A stretch of DNA of 64,000 nt from Nautilus pompilius. Lineage: Eukaryota; Mollusca; Cephalopoda; Nautilida; Nautilidae. Shown here piece by piece: positions 39,155 through 50,330 of the stretch (the first letter of the stretch is position 1; each line of letters begins with the position of its first letter). Both the position numbers and the translations under genes were made by a program. The notes below the pieces were generated by a model, which was given only the letters and a program-made list of their open reading frames with translations, was not told where the DNA came from and searched no databases. The DNA is taken from NCBI GenBank assembly GCA_018389105.1, contig JACATO010001546.1, positions 62,001-126,000 on the forward strand, in the 5' to 3' direction.

Positions 39155-39170
39155 TGACGTCAGTATATAA
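39155..39170 (+). promoter_or_regulatory. CRE octamer followed by a TATA-like box
   Basis: TGACGTCA at 39155-39162 is immediately followed by TATATAA at 39164-39170. This is a compact promoter-like pair on the plus strand, antisense to the channel gene, about 180 bp before Tc1 copy B. No downstream gene is recognised. Confidence 0.3.
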
Positions 39171-39351
39171 GAAAGGAAGTTGACTGTTTTCTTTGTTTTA
39201 TTAGAAACAACGCCGAATATATCGTAGGTTCGGAACTCTCTGAGAGTTTATATGGTACTGGAAATAATTATGGAGAAAATACTCAGTATGAAATGTAAAT
39301 AACACGTGACACAATCGCACCTCATGTGTAAAAATGAAATGCCGCATAGTA

Positions 39352-40260
39352 CAGCCAAGGGTTAATATAGTACACCATGGCTGGTTGTCATGCAAGCAAT
39401 CGGAACTGTAGAGGTATGGAAAGTGATATCATTGTAGTGCGGTGAATACTACAGCTCCTGGAAAGGAATATCGCAAGACATACGTAGAAATCCAAGTCTT
39501 AGCTAGTGAAGGTTACTTCAACGTGTTTTTTTTAAAGAACAGTAAGATAACGCATTAGCACGAAGTGGTCTCGATGGATGTGTAGCTGCCTAAAGAGCAA
39601 CCAAACAGCATGGTTTAAATCGGCAGCAAAAATGGAACAGTGGAATGACCAAACCTGGAAGAAGATGATCTTTACAGATGAATCCGAGTTTGAACTGTTT
39701 GGCAATAATCAAAGGCGGACTGGAGATCGGTATACAACAGCTACAGTAAAGCACAAGTGGGGTTGATTAACAGAAGTGTGGAGTTGCGTATCAGCCACGG
39801 ATGTCAGCTTTCATAAAAACATAGATATACTTGACAGGTACAAGCAGGTTCTTATCCATAATGCCTTTCGCTCAGGAAGACATCTCATTTGGCGGGGATT
39901 CATCTTCCAGCATGACAATGACCCAAGCATACAGATAATGTGGTGAAAAAACTATCTGAAACGTAAAGAGGCCGAGGGAACACTCACAAAGACGCCTTGG
40001 CCTGCACAAAGTCCTGATGCTAACTACACTCAGGTTATATGAGGTGATAGGGCTACTGAGAAAGTCAAACGGCAGCCAAACACCTTGGATAAATGATGAA
40101 AGGTGATACAGGATATTTGGGCAACATTCCATATACTGATAAGCTGTATATGAGCATGAAAACAGGGCGTCACACTCTAAAGAGGAAAGGACTCGTGCGC
40201 CAAATACTAATGCACTGCACGACGTATTCATTTTATTTTGTACATTTTATACAATAATAC
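39352..40260 (+). mobile_element. Tc1/mariner-superfamily relic, copy B
   Basis: Starts CAGCCAAGG next to TA (39350-39351) and aligns with copy A over its first 150 bp. The plus strand reads KEYRKTYVEIQVLAS-like sequence, WFKSAAKMEQWNDQTWKKMI then FTDESEFELFG (first Asp, near 39670), HLIWRGFIFQHDNDPS (second Asp, near 39905) and WPAQSPDANYTQVI (near 39998). In the last box the expected SPDLNPIE has lost its catalytic Glu. Several stops. The right end is approximate; no clear right terminal repeat was found. Confidence 0.85.
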
Positions 40261-43200
40261 TTTGTGGATGCATTTATATAGTTCCCAATTGCAATTACTT
40301 ATTATTTGTGCTTAGTCTGCGCGTGTTTCCATATTCTTTTTAAATACTGTATATATTTACTAATTACATATCTGCATAGATACGCACGTTACAGAGACGG
40401 TCGCGATGATCGTGTGGTGGCGCTGCTATTGCTAATTTTTCTTCGAGCTGTTAGACGAGTCGACCGCGTCACGTGTTTTTCCAACAAACCGATGACGTTG
40501 ATCGTCGGATAAGCGAATCAGAAACCATATTTTATAAATTTAAATCTAACGAAAACTGTACAGTCAGCAGCTTTTAGCCACGGGATTTGTCAAGATCTTA
40601 TCAAAATCGAGAACTCGCATGCGTCGGGAAATCCTGTAAAATTTTAATCAGAAAACTTAGTCTATCCTGAGTTAGTATATAATGGAAGCTGAAAAATGCT
40701 AGTCAGCTGACTTAGATGAACATGGAGACCGATCGACGTCAATAGAGATTTGGTTTACATAGACAGAATATCTACCAACTCGCAAATCAGCTAAACGTTT
40801 CGTTCAGTCGAAGATTCTACTTAATTAACTTTCCTTTAACACGGTTAGCTAGACGTCCCCCCTAATAACCTCACGAGTTAGCCACGTGTCACCGCGAGAT
40901 TGGTTGACCGCAGCGGCAGGAACTCGGCTCACTAGCCGCCATGACCGGTCTACTTTCCGGCCTGGTGAAATCAACTGGTAGTTCGTTTTATAACTTTGAA
41001 ATATTTTGGCAGGGTTTGTTTTGAAATTTCTGCGGAAACAACTGAATACAGAAGACTCGGGATATTTTGGTATCAGACCGCCCGAACAAATCTTCGAGCT
41101 CCCTTTTGGAGAATCTACCGAAATACGAAGTCGTCTCCCTGCGCGTTATCGACGGTTAATGTACTGCTGTGAGTATTGTAAAAACAAGGAACCACCTGCC
41201 ATACAACCAGCACGTGCCTACGACCCTGTGCCGATAATCTTCGCTTTCGATCTAAAACTTCAAACTTGCGCTAATGGATTTTCTAAAAATGAAAGTGAAC
41301 AGAAGCCAACGTCCTACAGTTATACAAAAATACTAAATATTTGTCAACAACAGTGCTTTCCCCCCCAGATAAATGAAGAGAACAAGTTTTGAAGGAAAAG
41401 TAATCAATACATTCTCTCATACCGGAAGTTCTTTTACTTAACTCGACAGGTATCATGGGTGTATAAAAATAGCAAACAAATAAAACAATTTACCTGTAAA
41501 GTTCTTCTTTAGTAATATTTCAGTTGGAGGGGGAATTATGAAATGAATACAAACTTTCCATTTATTGATTGATTCCTACCTCTGTCACCATAGCAGCACA
41601 GAACTTGCATACGCATTTCGGCCTACGTTGCGTCAGCCATTTTGTTGATGAATCATTCGGTTAAATATTCTATGTCTAAATTTCACGTCTTTTTTTTTTA
41701 CCGAGAAACTTCCCTGTGGTAGCCGTGGAAATATGGGATATGCACCTACCTATTTATCAGTAGTTTTAATTTTTGTGAATACTGTTTTTTTTTTCTAGGT
41801 TTGAACCAACGCAACTTCGAGACAAATACCTATTAATGGTTTCTCTTTGTTCTATCGCGACACCCATCTGACTCACCATGTTGGTGAAGCATCAGAGTCA
41901 ATGCAAAACTGGCGCTGTCTGAGACATAGTGTTAATGTAAACAATGACTGATGTTTTCAGACACTACAACCGCTAAGTATTTCTCGGAGCTTTATCTCGA
42001 TAAGACTGCTACCGTTAGCTAATCTGTACATTCAGTCTTGGTACACCAGAAAATCCTAGAGACAGGGGGAAATATTAAAAAAATAATATTTAAATCGTGT
42101 TCATATATAACTATTTAAAAGATTCAGCATAGAACTGTTGAGACAGCAAAATTCAAATGAACATTTGTTATCTGTTTGATTCCCCATTTTTCAAGACTAA
42201 ACAAATATTACAAATAAATTGTTACAAAGCATAAAAATGGAAAATTTTAGAGTAAAACTAAGAGTCTATTACGAGTTGATGCTAGATGGAGTGAACAGCT
42301 AGATGGAAGTCACGTTTAACTTTCGATAAAATTCGCCATTTAGATCTGCATAGATTATTTATAGTCCGACACACATCATTTCCAGGTGATCTCATCTATT
42401 CTTATCGAAACCTGATCTTTTCGATGGCTGAAATACGGAGGATCTCATAACATTTCTTTGGCACCTCTAACTTTTCTAGCAGAATTTCAAGCTTGTTTCT
42501 TTGTTATACCAGTTTATACGTATGAATTCAAACAACATCATTTACTGAAATACAACTCAGCTCAATATTAAAACTTTGCTGTAGAATAGTTTTGAAAATG
42601 TTAAGAACAAAAATTCCATAATTTTCATGAATTTATGAATGTGTTTGCACTTAATAGAACTAGGTAGAATTTACAATTTGTTTGTTCTAGCGGATCTATA
42701 TTAAGGTCCATGTTGTTGGCCAAGGATTTATACATACTCAGTCTTTTATACCAGAAATGGGTAAATAAGTTTTAAATGTTTCTTAATTAACATTTAGAAA
42801 CTAGCCATTTAAGCACTTTAATTAAAAGCGATAGATGCGATTTCTCTAATTTTTCGGAATAAAGTCATCTGCTTTTGCTTGAGTTGTCGAAGTCTTCGCA
42901 CCCGATACACGCTCTGTGACGCCGCGTTCCTGGGGCCGTGAGACCGATGCTTTACTACCATCAGAACGCCCCAGTCGGGCTCAGACCCTGGCCGCAATAT
43001 CAGAATTCTTTAGGAGCCTTTATCTCAAATCGGGTTTAAAGAAAAATTAAAGAAGAAGGGATAAACTTTAAATGTGAAACCCTAAACCGAGAAGAGGATC
43101 AATAAATCTTCGTCTGTTTGCTTAAGCCCGTTTCTACTTCGGAAATTAAACGGCCTGTTTCTCTGTAACCCTGACCTGCTCCCCTGCCCCTCTTCTACTT

Positions 43201-44026
43201 TAATTTTTACAAAATTAATTTTTTAAGTTTTTTATTGTTTTTTATATATATATATTTAATTTTCCCATCAGTGCTCACAACTAATAGAAATTCTCAGCTT
43301 TATTTCCTGTCAAGCCGAAACCTGGAGAGTGAAGGGCCCTCTTGTTGGTTGAGGCATTTTCTGGTAGCTAAACAATTAAACTGTAAGCCAGCGTCTGAAA
43401 CAGACGTATTCTGAATCCCAATTGTCTAATGTGTCATCTTTTTTTTATTTTTGCAATTCAAGAGTGAATATAATTAGTATTCCAAACTGACACAGAACAA
43501 GTCTCTTTGTTTGACTCTCTAGAATTAGTTTCATACATACATAGCTAAAATATGGTTTTTCCGAAAACTAATCTATAAAATTCGATAACAAAAGGTAATG
43601 AATTTATTTGTTTAAATTTTAAAAATGAAGACATGTATTTTGTTTTTGTTTTACACACACAAAGCCTCTTTTTTTTAATATTAATTCTGTTACGGTGCCG
43701 TCGGTGATCGATTGTAAGCGGTTCGGAAGAGAACTGAAACCATCCATCTTCTAGAATCTAGGTTATGACATCAAAATGACGTAAGCGAGTTGCTATTTTT
43801 TTATTATTGGACGAAAGTGGTTCTAAGATGGTCGTGTATGCTGACTAATAATAATAAGTATAGTTTAATATTTGGAAAAGTTCTTGCTTTATTTATTTAT
43901 TTTTTTTTTATTTTAGATCTGGTAATACTATGATCGCTGCTATTGCAAGTAGACATTATCATTAAATTAGCTGTAAAGTGTATCTACTAGAAATTGAGTT
44001 GGAAACTAAGGGAGACAATTAAAGGT
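40261..44026. other. Intronic stretch, no secure gene
   Basis: A GC-rich patch at 40840-40980 contains GCCGCCATGACC, an ideal Kozak start at 40941 that opens only 28 codons (MTGLLSGLVKSTGSSFYNFE...). The following plus frame 41006-41392 (about 128 codons, no ATG at its start) is unrecognised. The rest is AT-rich with (TA)n near 43240. Confidence 0.5.
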
Positions 44027-44168
44027 AGTTGTTACAGCACCAGTATTTTCTAGTTGAATGTATAGACAAACTATAGTCGATGTCATACGCTTGTGTATAA
44101 TTAAGGTCACATGCTTATGTATGGATGATCTACACATTTAATTAAGAATTACTGGTGCTGTAACAACT
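44027..44168. mobile_element. Short inverted-repeat (foldback/MITE-like) element
   Basis: A perfect 19-bp inverted repeat: AGTTGTTACAGCACCAGTA at 44027-44045 and its reverse complement at 44150-44168. Similarity extends inward imperfectly for about 15 bp more (TTTTCTAGTTGAATGT versus TTCTTAATTAAATGT). The 142-bp total could fold as a hairpin. Confidence 0.75.
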
Positions 44169-45490
44169 TACTTTGTAACTAGTTCCCGGTTTCCTTTATG
44201 GGATGTCAGAGAAAACGATACACAGTGTTATATTTACTAAATGACAGCAGAAAAAGTGCTTTATTATTTTTTGAATGGAAGAGTTGTCTTCAGGATACTT
44301 AAGTATTTTTAATGGACACAGCCATTGACCTTTACTTGTGAGAGACGTGACAGCGTGGATGTAGAAAAAAAAATCGAAAAACATCTTTTCACGTTTTTTG
44401 GGGGGGGTTTAATACCTTGTCTCCAGCCTCCTCCATTCGGAAAGCTAATGATGATTTTTCTTCCAGTTGCCCATGTTTGGTTTTTGTACGGCCTGGCAAC
44501 AATGCGAAGATCGCCTATATCTTCGCTGTATGTTTATAGAAGACGACGAGCGAGAAGTGTTGCATCAGTATCCTATGCTTTCTAAAACTTTCACAAGTCC
44601 CAAGTATTTTGATTATTTAGAATGGATCTGTCTGCTCTAGTTGACTGACAATCGAGAGGCATAGTAGCTATATGGTTGGAGTAATCGATGTAAAAAGTAT
44701 TTTAGCCAACAGGGTTTGCCATGTTAGCAATGACAGTACACGATGTCTAAAAGTTGCGTCAAGAAGTATTTCCTCATTACTCTGGCAGAGGTGTGTAGGT
44801 TATCACGTCTTCCTATCTCATCCTGTTAACTAAACTCAGGTAAAAAAAAATTTTTTAAATACAACAATATCATTTAAAATCCCTTCTTTGGCAGAATCTG
44901 TTGTTATTATTGCAGTTTTAAGAAAAATAAAAATAATGAAACCCTTTGGCTTGAAATGCTTAGCTTATGCATCTATTTAATTCAGTTAACCGATGTTATT
45001 AATACTGGCTACTTACCAAAACAAATTTACTATTTTCTGAAAGAAGAAAGGAGATAAGTAGTAACAGCTCCATCTTCTGTTCTTAAAATCTTTATGATTG
45101 TAACAGTTTTCTGTTCTCTTTTCTTTCACCTCTGTGGTAGTAAAACTTCAAGCAGCGTCAGCACAAATTAATAAAGTTCTAGTTAAATGCAAAGGGGCAA
45201 GAAGTCTGTTTATTTTCATAATAAGCTCCAGAGTTTTTCAAAATACTGATCCACCACATTTTTTTTAAAAAAAATCATTTTCCGACATCGTCTTCAACAA
45301 CCGACGAGGCAAATCGTCTCGTGCATCTAATCTGCTTGGACGCCGAAGCAGTTCTAATGTTTTATTTACACGGTAACAGAATTAATAAGAAACTAGAATT
45401 TTCCTATAAGTTTTAAAGAGAAAAAATGTTGAGATCATCATGTAAGCTACGATATGTAAAACTCAGTAGAACAGATACCTTCTGACCACT
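44169..45490. other. Intronic stretch without recognised gene
   Basis: The plus frame 44325-44585 is unrecognised. Nothing else assigned. Confidence 0.55.
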
Positions 45491-45582
45491 TCTCTCTCTC
45501 TCGATCTCTCTCTCTCTCCGTACTGACGTAGACATCATCTCTCTCTCTCTCTCTCGCGCTCTCCGTAGGAACGTAGACATCA

Positions 45583-45616
<34 letters not shown>

Positions 45617-45633
45617 GCTCAGCGACAGACTCA

Positions 45634-45671
<38 letters not shown>

Positions 45672-45857
45672 CTCTCTCTCTCGTCTGAGTAGAATCTCTC
45701 TCTCTCTCTCTCTCTCTCTCATCTCTCTACTGGACGTAGACTGATCTCTATCTCTCTCTCTCTGTGGTACTGATCTTCTCTCTCTCTCCTCTCGCACTGA
45801 CTCTCCATCTCGCTCTCTCTCTATCTCTCTCAGCTCTCTCTCTCTCTCTCTCTCTCT

Positions 45858-45912
<55 letters not shown>

Positions 45913-45918
45913 TCTCTC
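45491..45918. repeat. (CT)n compound array with diverged CRE units
   Basis: About 430 bp of CT repeats interrupted by units such as GTACTGACGTAGACATCATC and GGAACGTAGACATCATC, which look like decayed TGACGTCATC spacers. The Arg/Glu-rich minus frames over it are artefacts. Confidence 0.97.
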
Positions 45919-47655
45919 AGAATGCATTATCTACACTTAGGAGTATAACATCTGAACCTCGTATTCCAGGTGTGATCGGACTGTACAAGGTTACTGAATA
46001 GTTAGTTAATCATATATATTCAGGTTCTTTCTGTTTAACATCAAAGGCAAATATTTTATTATTTCCTTTTATTAAAGTTCTTGCAATATAATACATAGTA
46101 TATTACACTGCACTTACTTCCTACTGACCGTTAATATATCATCCAAATGTATTAATAGTTTAGCCAGCAGAATGAACGCCAATGATTGGTTTATTTAAAT
46201 CCTTTATCATTTTTACTTCTTTTCTGTAGATGATTTGCTGTCATTCAGCTTTTAACTTTATATCTGATTTATTGAAAAAAACATTACCTATAACCAGAAC
46301 ATAGCGATAAGATATGGTCTCATGGACGACCACGCTTCGAAGTTACACTGCTAAGGAATAAAATGAATGACAATGACAAAAAATTGTCAAGAGACTAAAA
46401 ACTTTATCTATAATCAAAAGGCCGGCTGGACCAGAGCTGAACTCGCAAGCGAATATACGTAAAAAAAATTTTTAATGCCAACGAAACGGATCAGACTTTT
46501 TATTGTTGTTGTTTTTTTGTTTTTTTTCAAGTCAAATACAAATGGTAATATTTCTATTATTTGGGGAAATGCTACATCCATATATTTAAAAAGGTAAGTT
46601 AAAGTCAAGGTAAAAATATCAAGGTAGCAATTTAATTATTGTTTATTACACAAACTAAAGTATCAGTGACACTGCTTAACATGATAGAGAGAAATGCATT
46701 AAGGAAGAGTGCACAATGGGTAACAATAGATTAAGCTGTTTAATTGTCACTGGTAATCAATACTTTGCGAGCTGGCTCCGCCGTAGCTGGTACAGGATTT
46801 CCAGCTCTGTTTGTTTATGTAGAGTGTAACATTTTTCCATGTACCTTGCACGATTTTTATTTGTGCTGGCGAGTCCATACTACACAACACAGCTACGGCA
46901 TCATCGAGATACCTGTGTTTCTGGTGTTTTCGGAATTTTTTCTATAATCAAAGAACATGCAACGATTTCTGAATAACAGACAGAAAATAATGACGCCATT
47001 TTGACAGGTCAGCAGCAAATTTTATCATAACGTCTCGGCAAAGAAACCCAATTTCCGCCCACACACACACACACACAACATCGTCATCGTCATAATCAGA
47101 GAATATAAGGTCCGTCCCATCGTTTTTGGAACTATTTCGGTAATTGTTTATTATTCTTAATGATTCTAATCGCATTTTTTTAAAAAATTTGGAGTATACG
47201 TATAAATTCTTTGTATTAATGCCTGTGTTCAAAAGCGAGATTCGTCTAAAAACTGATTAAGTTTATCCTTTTAAAATTCGCTGCTTCGTTTACTGATCTC
47301 GTTCTAGCTCTTTCTTTCCCTACATTCAAAGAATCGCAGCAGTTTGTGTTTATGATTTGCTACATTCGGCTCATGTCTAAGACTCTAGCGACGGGAAGCT
47401 AAACATTTAAATTCATATTAAGGAAAAAAATTTAAAGATACTAATTAATTAGTATCCGAATAATATTAGTAAAAGTACTAATAAGCAGATAACGTTATAC
47501 TGTACATAGAAGAAATAGCAATGTAAATACTTATATAAAATGAGAGTTTGTGACTAAAGTGAAATATTAATAGTACCAACTGTAATAAGTAATAAATCAC
47601 CCACTTTGTTTTTTTTTTAATATTTTTAAAAAATTTAAATGATAAGTAATAAACA
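45919..47655. other. Intronic stretch without recognised gene
   Basis: AT-rich; (AC)n at about 47060-47078. No gene recognised. Confidence 0.55.
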
Positions 47656-47790
47656 TGAGAGAGAGAGATAAATGGAGTATGGAGAGATAGATAGAGGTGA
47701 CGTCATTACAGAGAGAAATATAACAGTACAGAAACATGACGTCAGTATAAAGTTAATAATGACGTCAGTACAGAGAGAGAGAGAATTTTT
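47656..47790. repeat. GA/CRE composite repeat with three CRE octamers
   Basis: TGACGTCA at 47698-47705, 47737-47744 and 47760-47767, separated by ATTACAGAGAG, AGTATAAAG and AGTACAGAGAG spacers. Clearly the same unit type as the 55.8-56.9 kb array. Confidence 0.9.
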
Positions 47791-49563
47791 AAAAAAACGT
47801 AAATAAATTTAATCCTAAAAGCAAAATTCTAAATAAAGTGGCATATCATTGGTTTTTTTTAAAAAAAAAATATTTAATGCAATGGAAAAGCGATTAGTTG
47901 TTTGAGACGTGATTTAGCAGGCAGTACCGGCTCTGAGCTAATGATCTCCAGTAGACTCTAGGGATGGGATTTAGGCTTGAAGGATCGACTTACTCGGCAT
48001 ACTTATGATAAATAAATAATAGAAATCTATGAATAATTAAATATTCTCCCCTCATGTAATTTTTCTTTAATAAATTTATTTTTTTTATATTTTTTATGCA
48101 TTAAATAACCTGCTTTGTCTGAGATTAATGGAGATAAACGTTTTGATTATACATAAAATACCAAACTGTGGATACTTCCAACAATACTTCATGAGACTAA
48201 AATGCTGTTAGAGTTTTGCTAATAAGAAATATTTTTTTAAAATTTTAATAATTAAGCGCAAAAAAATAAGTTTTATTAATCCAGTAAGCTTTTAAGTACC
48301 TTTGAGGTGAGGATAATTTTCGAATCCGGCTAGATTACTAACTTTCCCGAAGCTAAATACGACGGTCGCACGCAATGTCTCTTGTTTTCGTTCTTTTTTG
48401 TTGTAAACTTTTCTCAGTCAAATTTTTTCTTCCTTTATTAAATATTTGACATTCTTATTGAGATTTTTTTGTAAATTGGATCTGAATTTGCGAAATTACT
48501 GGCTGAGTAACTTTCCTTAAACGAAATGCTAAAACTGGTTGCTTGTTTTCGTTTCGATTCACATGCACGGACACATGCTCGTTCTAACCGGTAGATCCGA
48601 CGTGACGTCACAACATAAATTATCCGTTGACGTCACGCCAGCAGGAAACAAGATCGCTTCTGATATTTAAAGATAATGCAAATGAACGAACAGCAGAATT
48701 CAAAGTTTAAAATTAACACTGAAGAATAAATGAAATAAATAAATAGGGGGAAAAAAGGATCGCATAAAAATATTTTACATAAATCATATATATAACGAAC
48801 ACTGGGTTAAATCTGAACTGGTTGTGATCTTTGCATCTGAAAGGAGCCAGTCTTTTGAATATGTTGGTTTGTATGCTTTGAAAACAGAATTTCGTACTCA
48901 CTCGTAGATTCTATGCTCAAGTAGTTGTCAACGTGTTCAGCTAATAAGTAAATTCAGATTATTTTATTCATGAAAAGGAAAACTGATAACTATTTTTTTT
49001 TTTTTAAATCGGCTTAAATACCTATTATCGTCACCGAGTTCATTCTGGGATAGTAATGTATCAGATATTTCACTGGCGATCATTGATATAATTAGAATAA
49101 TTTAATATTGTTTACTTGGTTATGTTATAGAAACATAACCATTAAAAATGAATAAAAACGAGGGCATCGTAATATAAAGGGAAGCGGAAAGACAAGAGAG
49201 AAAATAGCGTGACTCGGGTTAAACTGTACATATGAAGATCAACTTTCCTTTTTGTCATAGATAATTAATGTAAATCATTAAATGAATTTATCAACAAGAA
49301 CAGAAATTATTGACGGCAATTTTATCGGCCTTAGAAGACAAACAGTTTGTACCGCGATGATGTAAACTATGAAAGACATCAAAACCAAAGGTAAATTAAT
49401 TTCAGGTGAGGAGCAAAGAGAATGCTTCTCGTAGTTCACGAGCACCTGTCAGAATATAGCAGCTGGCAGTTTTTATTCACGGTGGCAGACAGACAGCAGG
49501 TGAGCGATATCGCTAAGAGACCTGTAAAAATTAAATTAAATATACTTTAAGAAGTCGGCTTAC
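47791..49563. other. Start of EAG intron 1, no other gene
   Basis: AT-rich sequence directly downstream of exon 1. Contains the CRE pair listed separately and poly-T near 48992-49005. Confidence 0.6.
48603..48635. promoter_or_regulatory. Pair of full CRE sites in early EAG intron 1
   Basis: TGACGTCA at 48603-48610 (in GTGACGTCAC) and at 48628-48635 (TTGACGTCAC), not in a GA array. About 930 bp downstream of the EAG exon 1 donor. TGACGTCA is the consensus CREB/ATF site. Confidence 0.5.
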
Positions 49564-49642
49564 GTTGACCACTGGATCGGCGGATGATGCTCTCTAGGAA
49601 TGTATTTTGCGGGGCCACTAATCCCCTTCTCGCCCCTGGCAT
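49564..49642 (-). CDS. eag: EAG-type voltage-gated K+ channel, coding exon 1 (N-terminal PAS-cap)
   Basis: This exon encodes 26 codons plus one base, beginning [18 protein letters not shown] and ending IIRRSSGQ. The block [13 protein letters not shown] is the near-invariant start of EAG channels (KCNH1, KCNH5, fly eag). In the family this PAS-cap folds back on the PAS and cyclic-nucleotide-binding-like domains and tunes gating at the plasma membrane. The start has A at -3. The donor reads C|GTAAGC and leaves phase 1. Exon 2 begins in the matching phase, so the split codon is C+AC (His) and the protein continues [14 protein letters not shown]. An acceptor-like site (pyrimidine run ending CAG at 49663-49665) lies 20 bases before the ATG, so this exon could begin at 49662 and be preceded by a 5' UTR exon. 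Identification rests on protein similarity recalled from the family, on the same strand as exon 2 and on phase match. Confidence 0.93.
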
Positions 49643-49843
49643 CCTGGCTTGTATCGCAGAGTCTGAGTTTGGACAGAGAGAGGTAAGGGCTCCAGCGAGC
49701 TGCTACACAGCGGGTCCGCTCGGCGTCGCCCCGGCCATGATCGTAAACCGACAGGTGGAAACGCCGACGTTTCAATCCACGACATTCGCTATGCATTGGC
49801 GCATCGTCACTTTAATTATTGATAGCTATCGGAGCCGCGCTAG

Positions 49844-49852
49844 GCATGCGCC
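49844..49852 (-). promoter_or_regulatory. NRF1-like site
   Basis: GGCGCATGC on the sense strand; the consensus is YGCGCAYGCGCR. It matches one full arm and lies about 200 bp upstream of the EAG ATG. Confidence 0.35.
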
Positions 49853-49921
49853 GACTGCAGCACCTAGAGGCAGTTGCCGTGTATCAGATTCTCTCGTTCC
49901 GGTGGCGGCGGTCGGTCGTTT

Positions 49922-49935
49922 GTTGCCATGGTCAC
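49922..49935 (-). promoter_or_regulatory. X-box (RFX factor site)
   Basis: GTGACCATGGCAAC on the sense strand is a perfect match to the RFX consensus GTNRCC-N0-3-RGYAAC. It is 280 bp upstream of the EAG start codon. RFX factors drive ciliary and neuronal genes in animals; binding here is inferred. Confidence 0.5.
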
Positions 49936-50330
49936 GGCGTGGTCGAAAATAAAACAGTGGCTTTGCTGGTTGTCTTCGATCGGAGCCCCGACATACCGCC
50001 CTCGTATCCAGGCGCGCGGGGAATCGGTAAACACGAAGCATTTAATTAATTTGCCATCCAGGCTGATAATTACAAATGGAAAACAATTTTTTTAAAAAGC
50101 CTCTCACTTGTCCCTCCTCCAAATTCTTGCTTCTTCTCGTTCTACCAGCTATATGCTAAACGGCCGGGTCTAACACCTGTTATCCGGTTTAGTTGAGATA
50201 TAGACCAGGTGAGGGAGAGATGCAGGCGCCATAGCATCGCTTTTTTCGGCCACGTTCTCCTCCTCCTCCTCTGTCGGTGTTCCGAGTTAATAATATCGGG
50301 CGGACGGAGTGCTTTGTTATAGAACAAGTG

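Larger units (their letters stand above)
5376..49563 (-). other. eag: Intron 1 of the EAG channel gene (about 44.2 kb)
   Basis: Bounded by donor GTAAGC (49563 downward) and acceptor TTTTTCAG (ending 5376), both on the minus strand. It interrupts the coding sequence in phase 1. It contains decayed transposons, simple repeats and CRE-bearing arrays listed separately. I recognise no other complete protein gene inside it. Confidence 0.9.
49643..50330 (-). promoter_or_regulatory. EAG 5' UTR and candidate promoter, CpG-rich
   Basis: CpG-rich sequence immediately upstream of the EAG start. On the sense strand there are upstream ATGs, including a 12-codon uORF with stop (ATG at 49739, MAGATPSGPAV) and a longer frame from 49796 that overlaps the start. 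An X-box (49922-49935) and NRF1-like site (49844-49852) support promoter function. No TATA box in the expected place. The transcription start cannot be fixed from sequence. Confidence 0.6.

Noticed and set aside
45413-45911. Arg/Glu-rich minus-strand frames
   Set aside because: Translation of a (CT)n array.
49584-49952. Plus-strand 122-codon frame over the EAG first exon
   Set aside because: Antisense shadow of the CpG-rich leader and exon 1.
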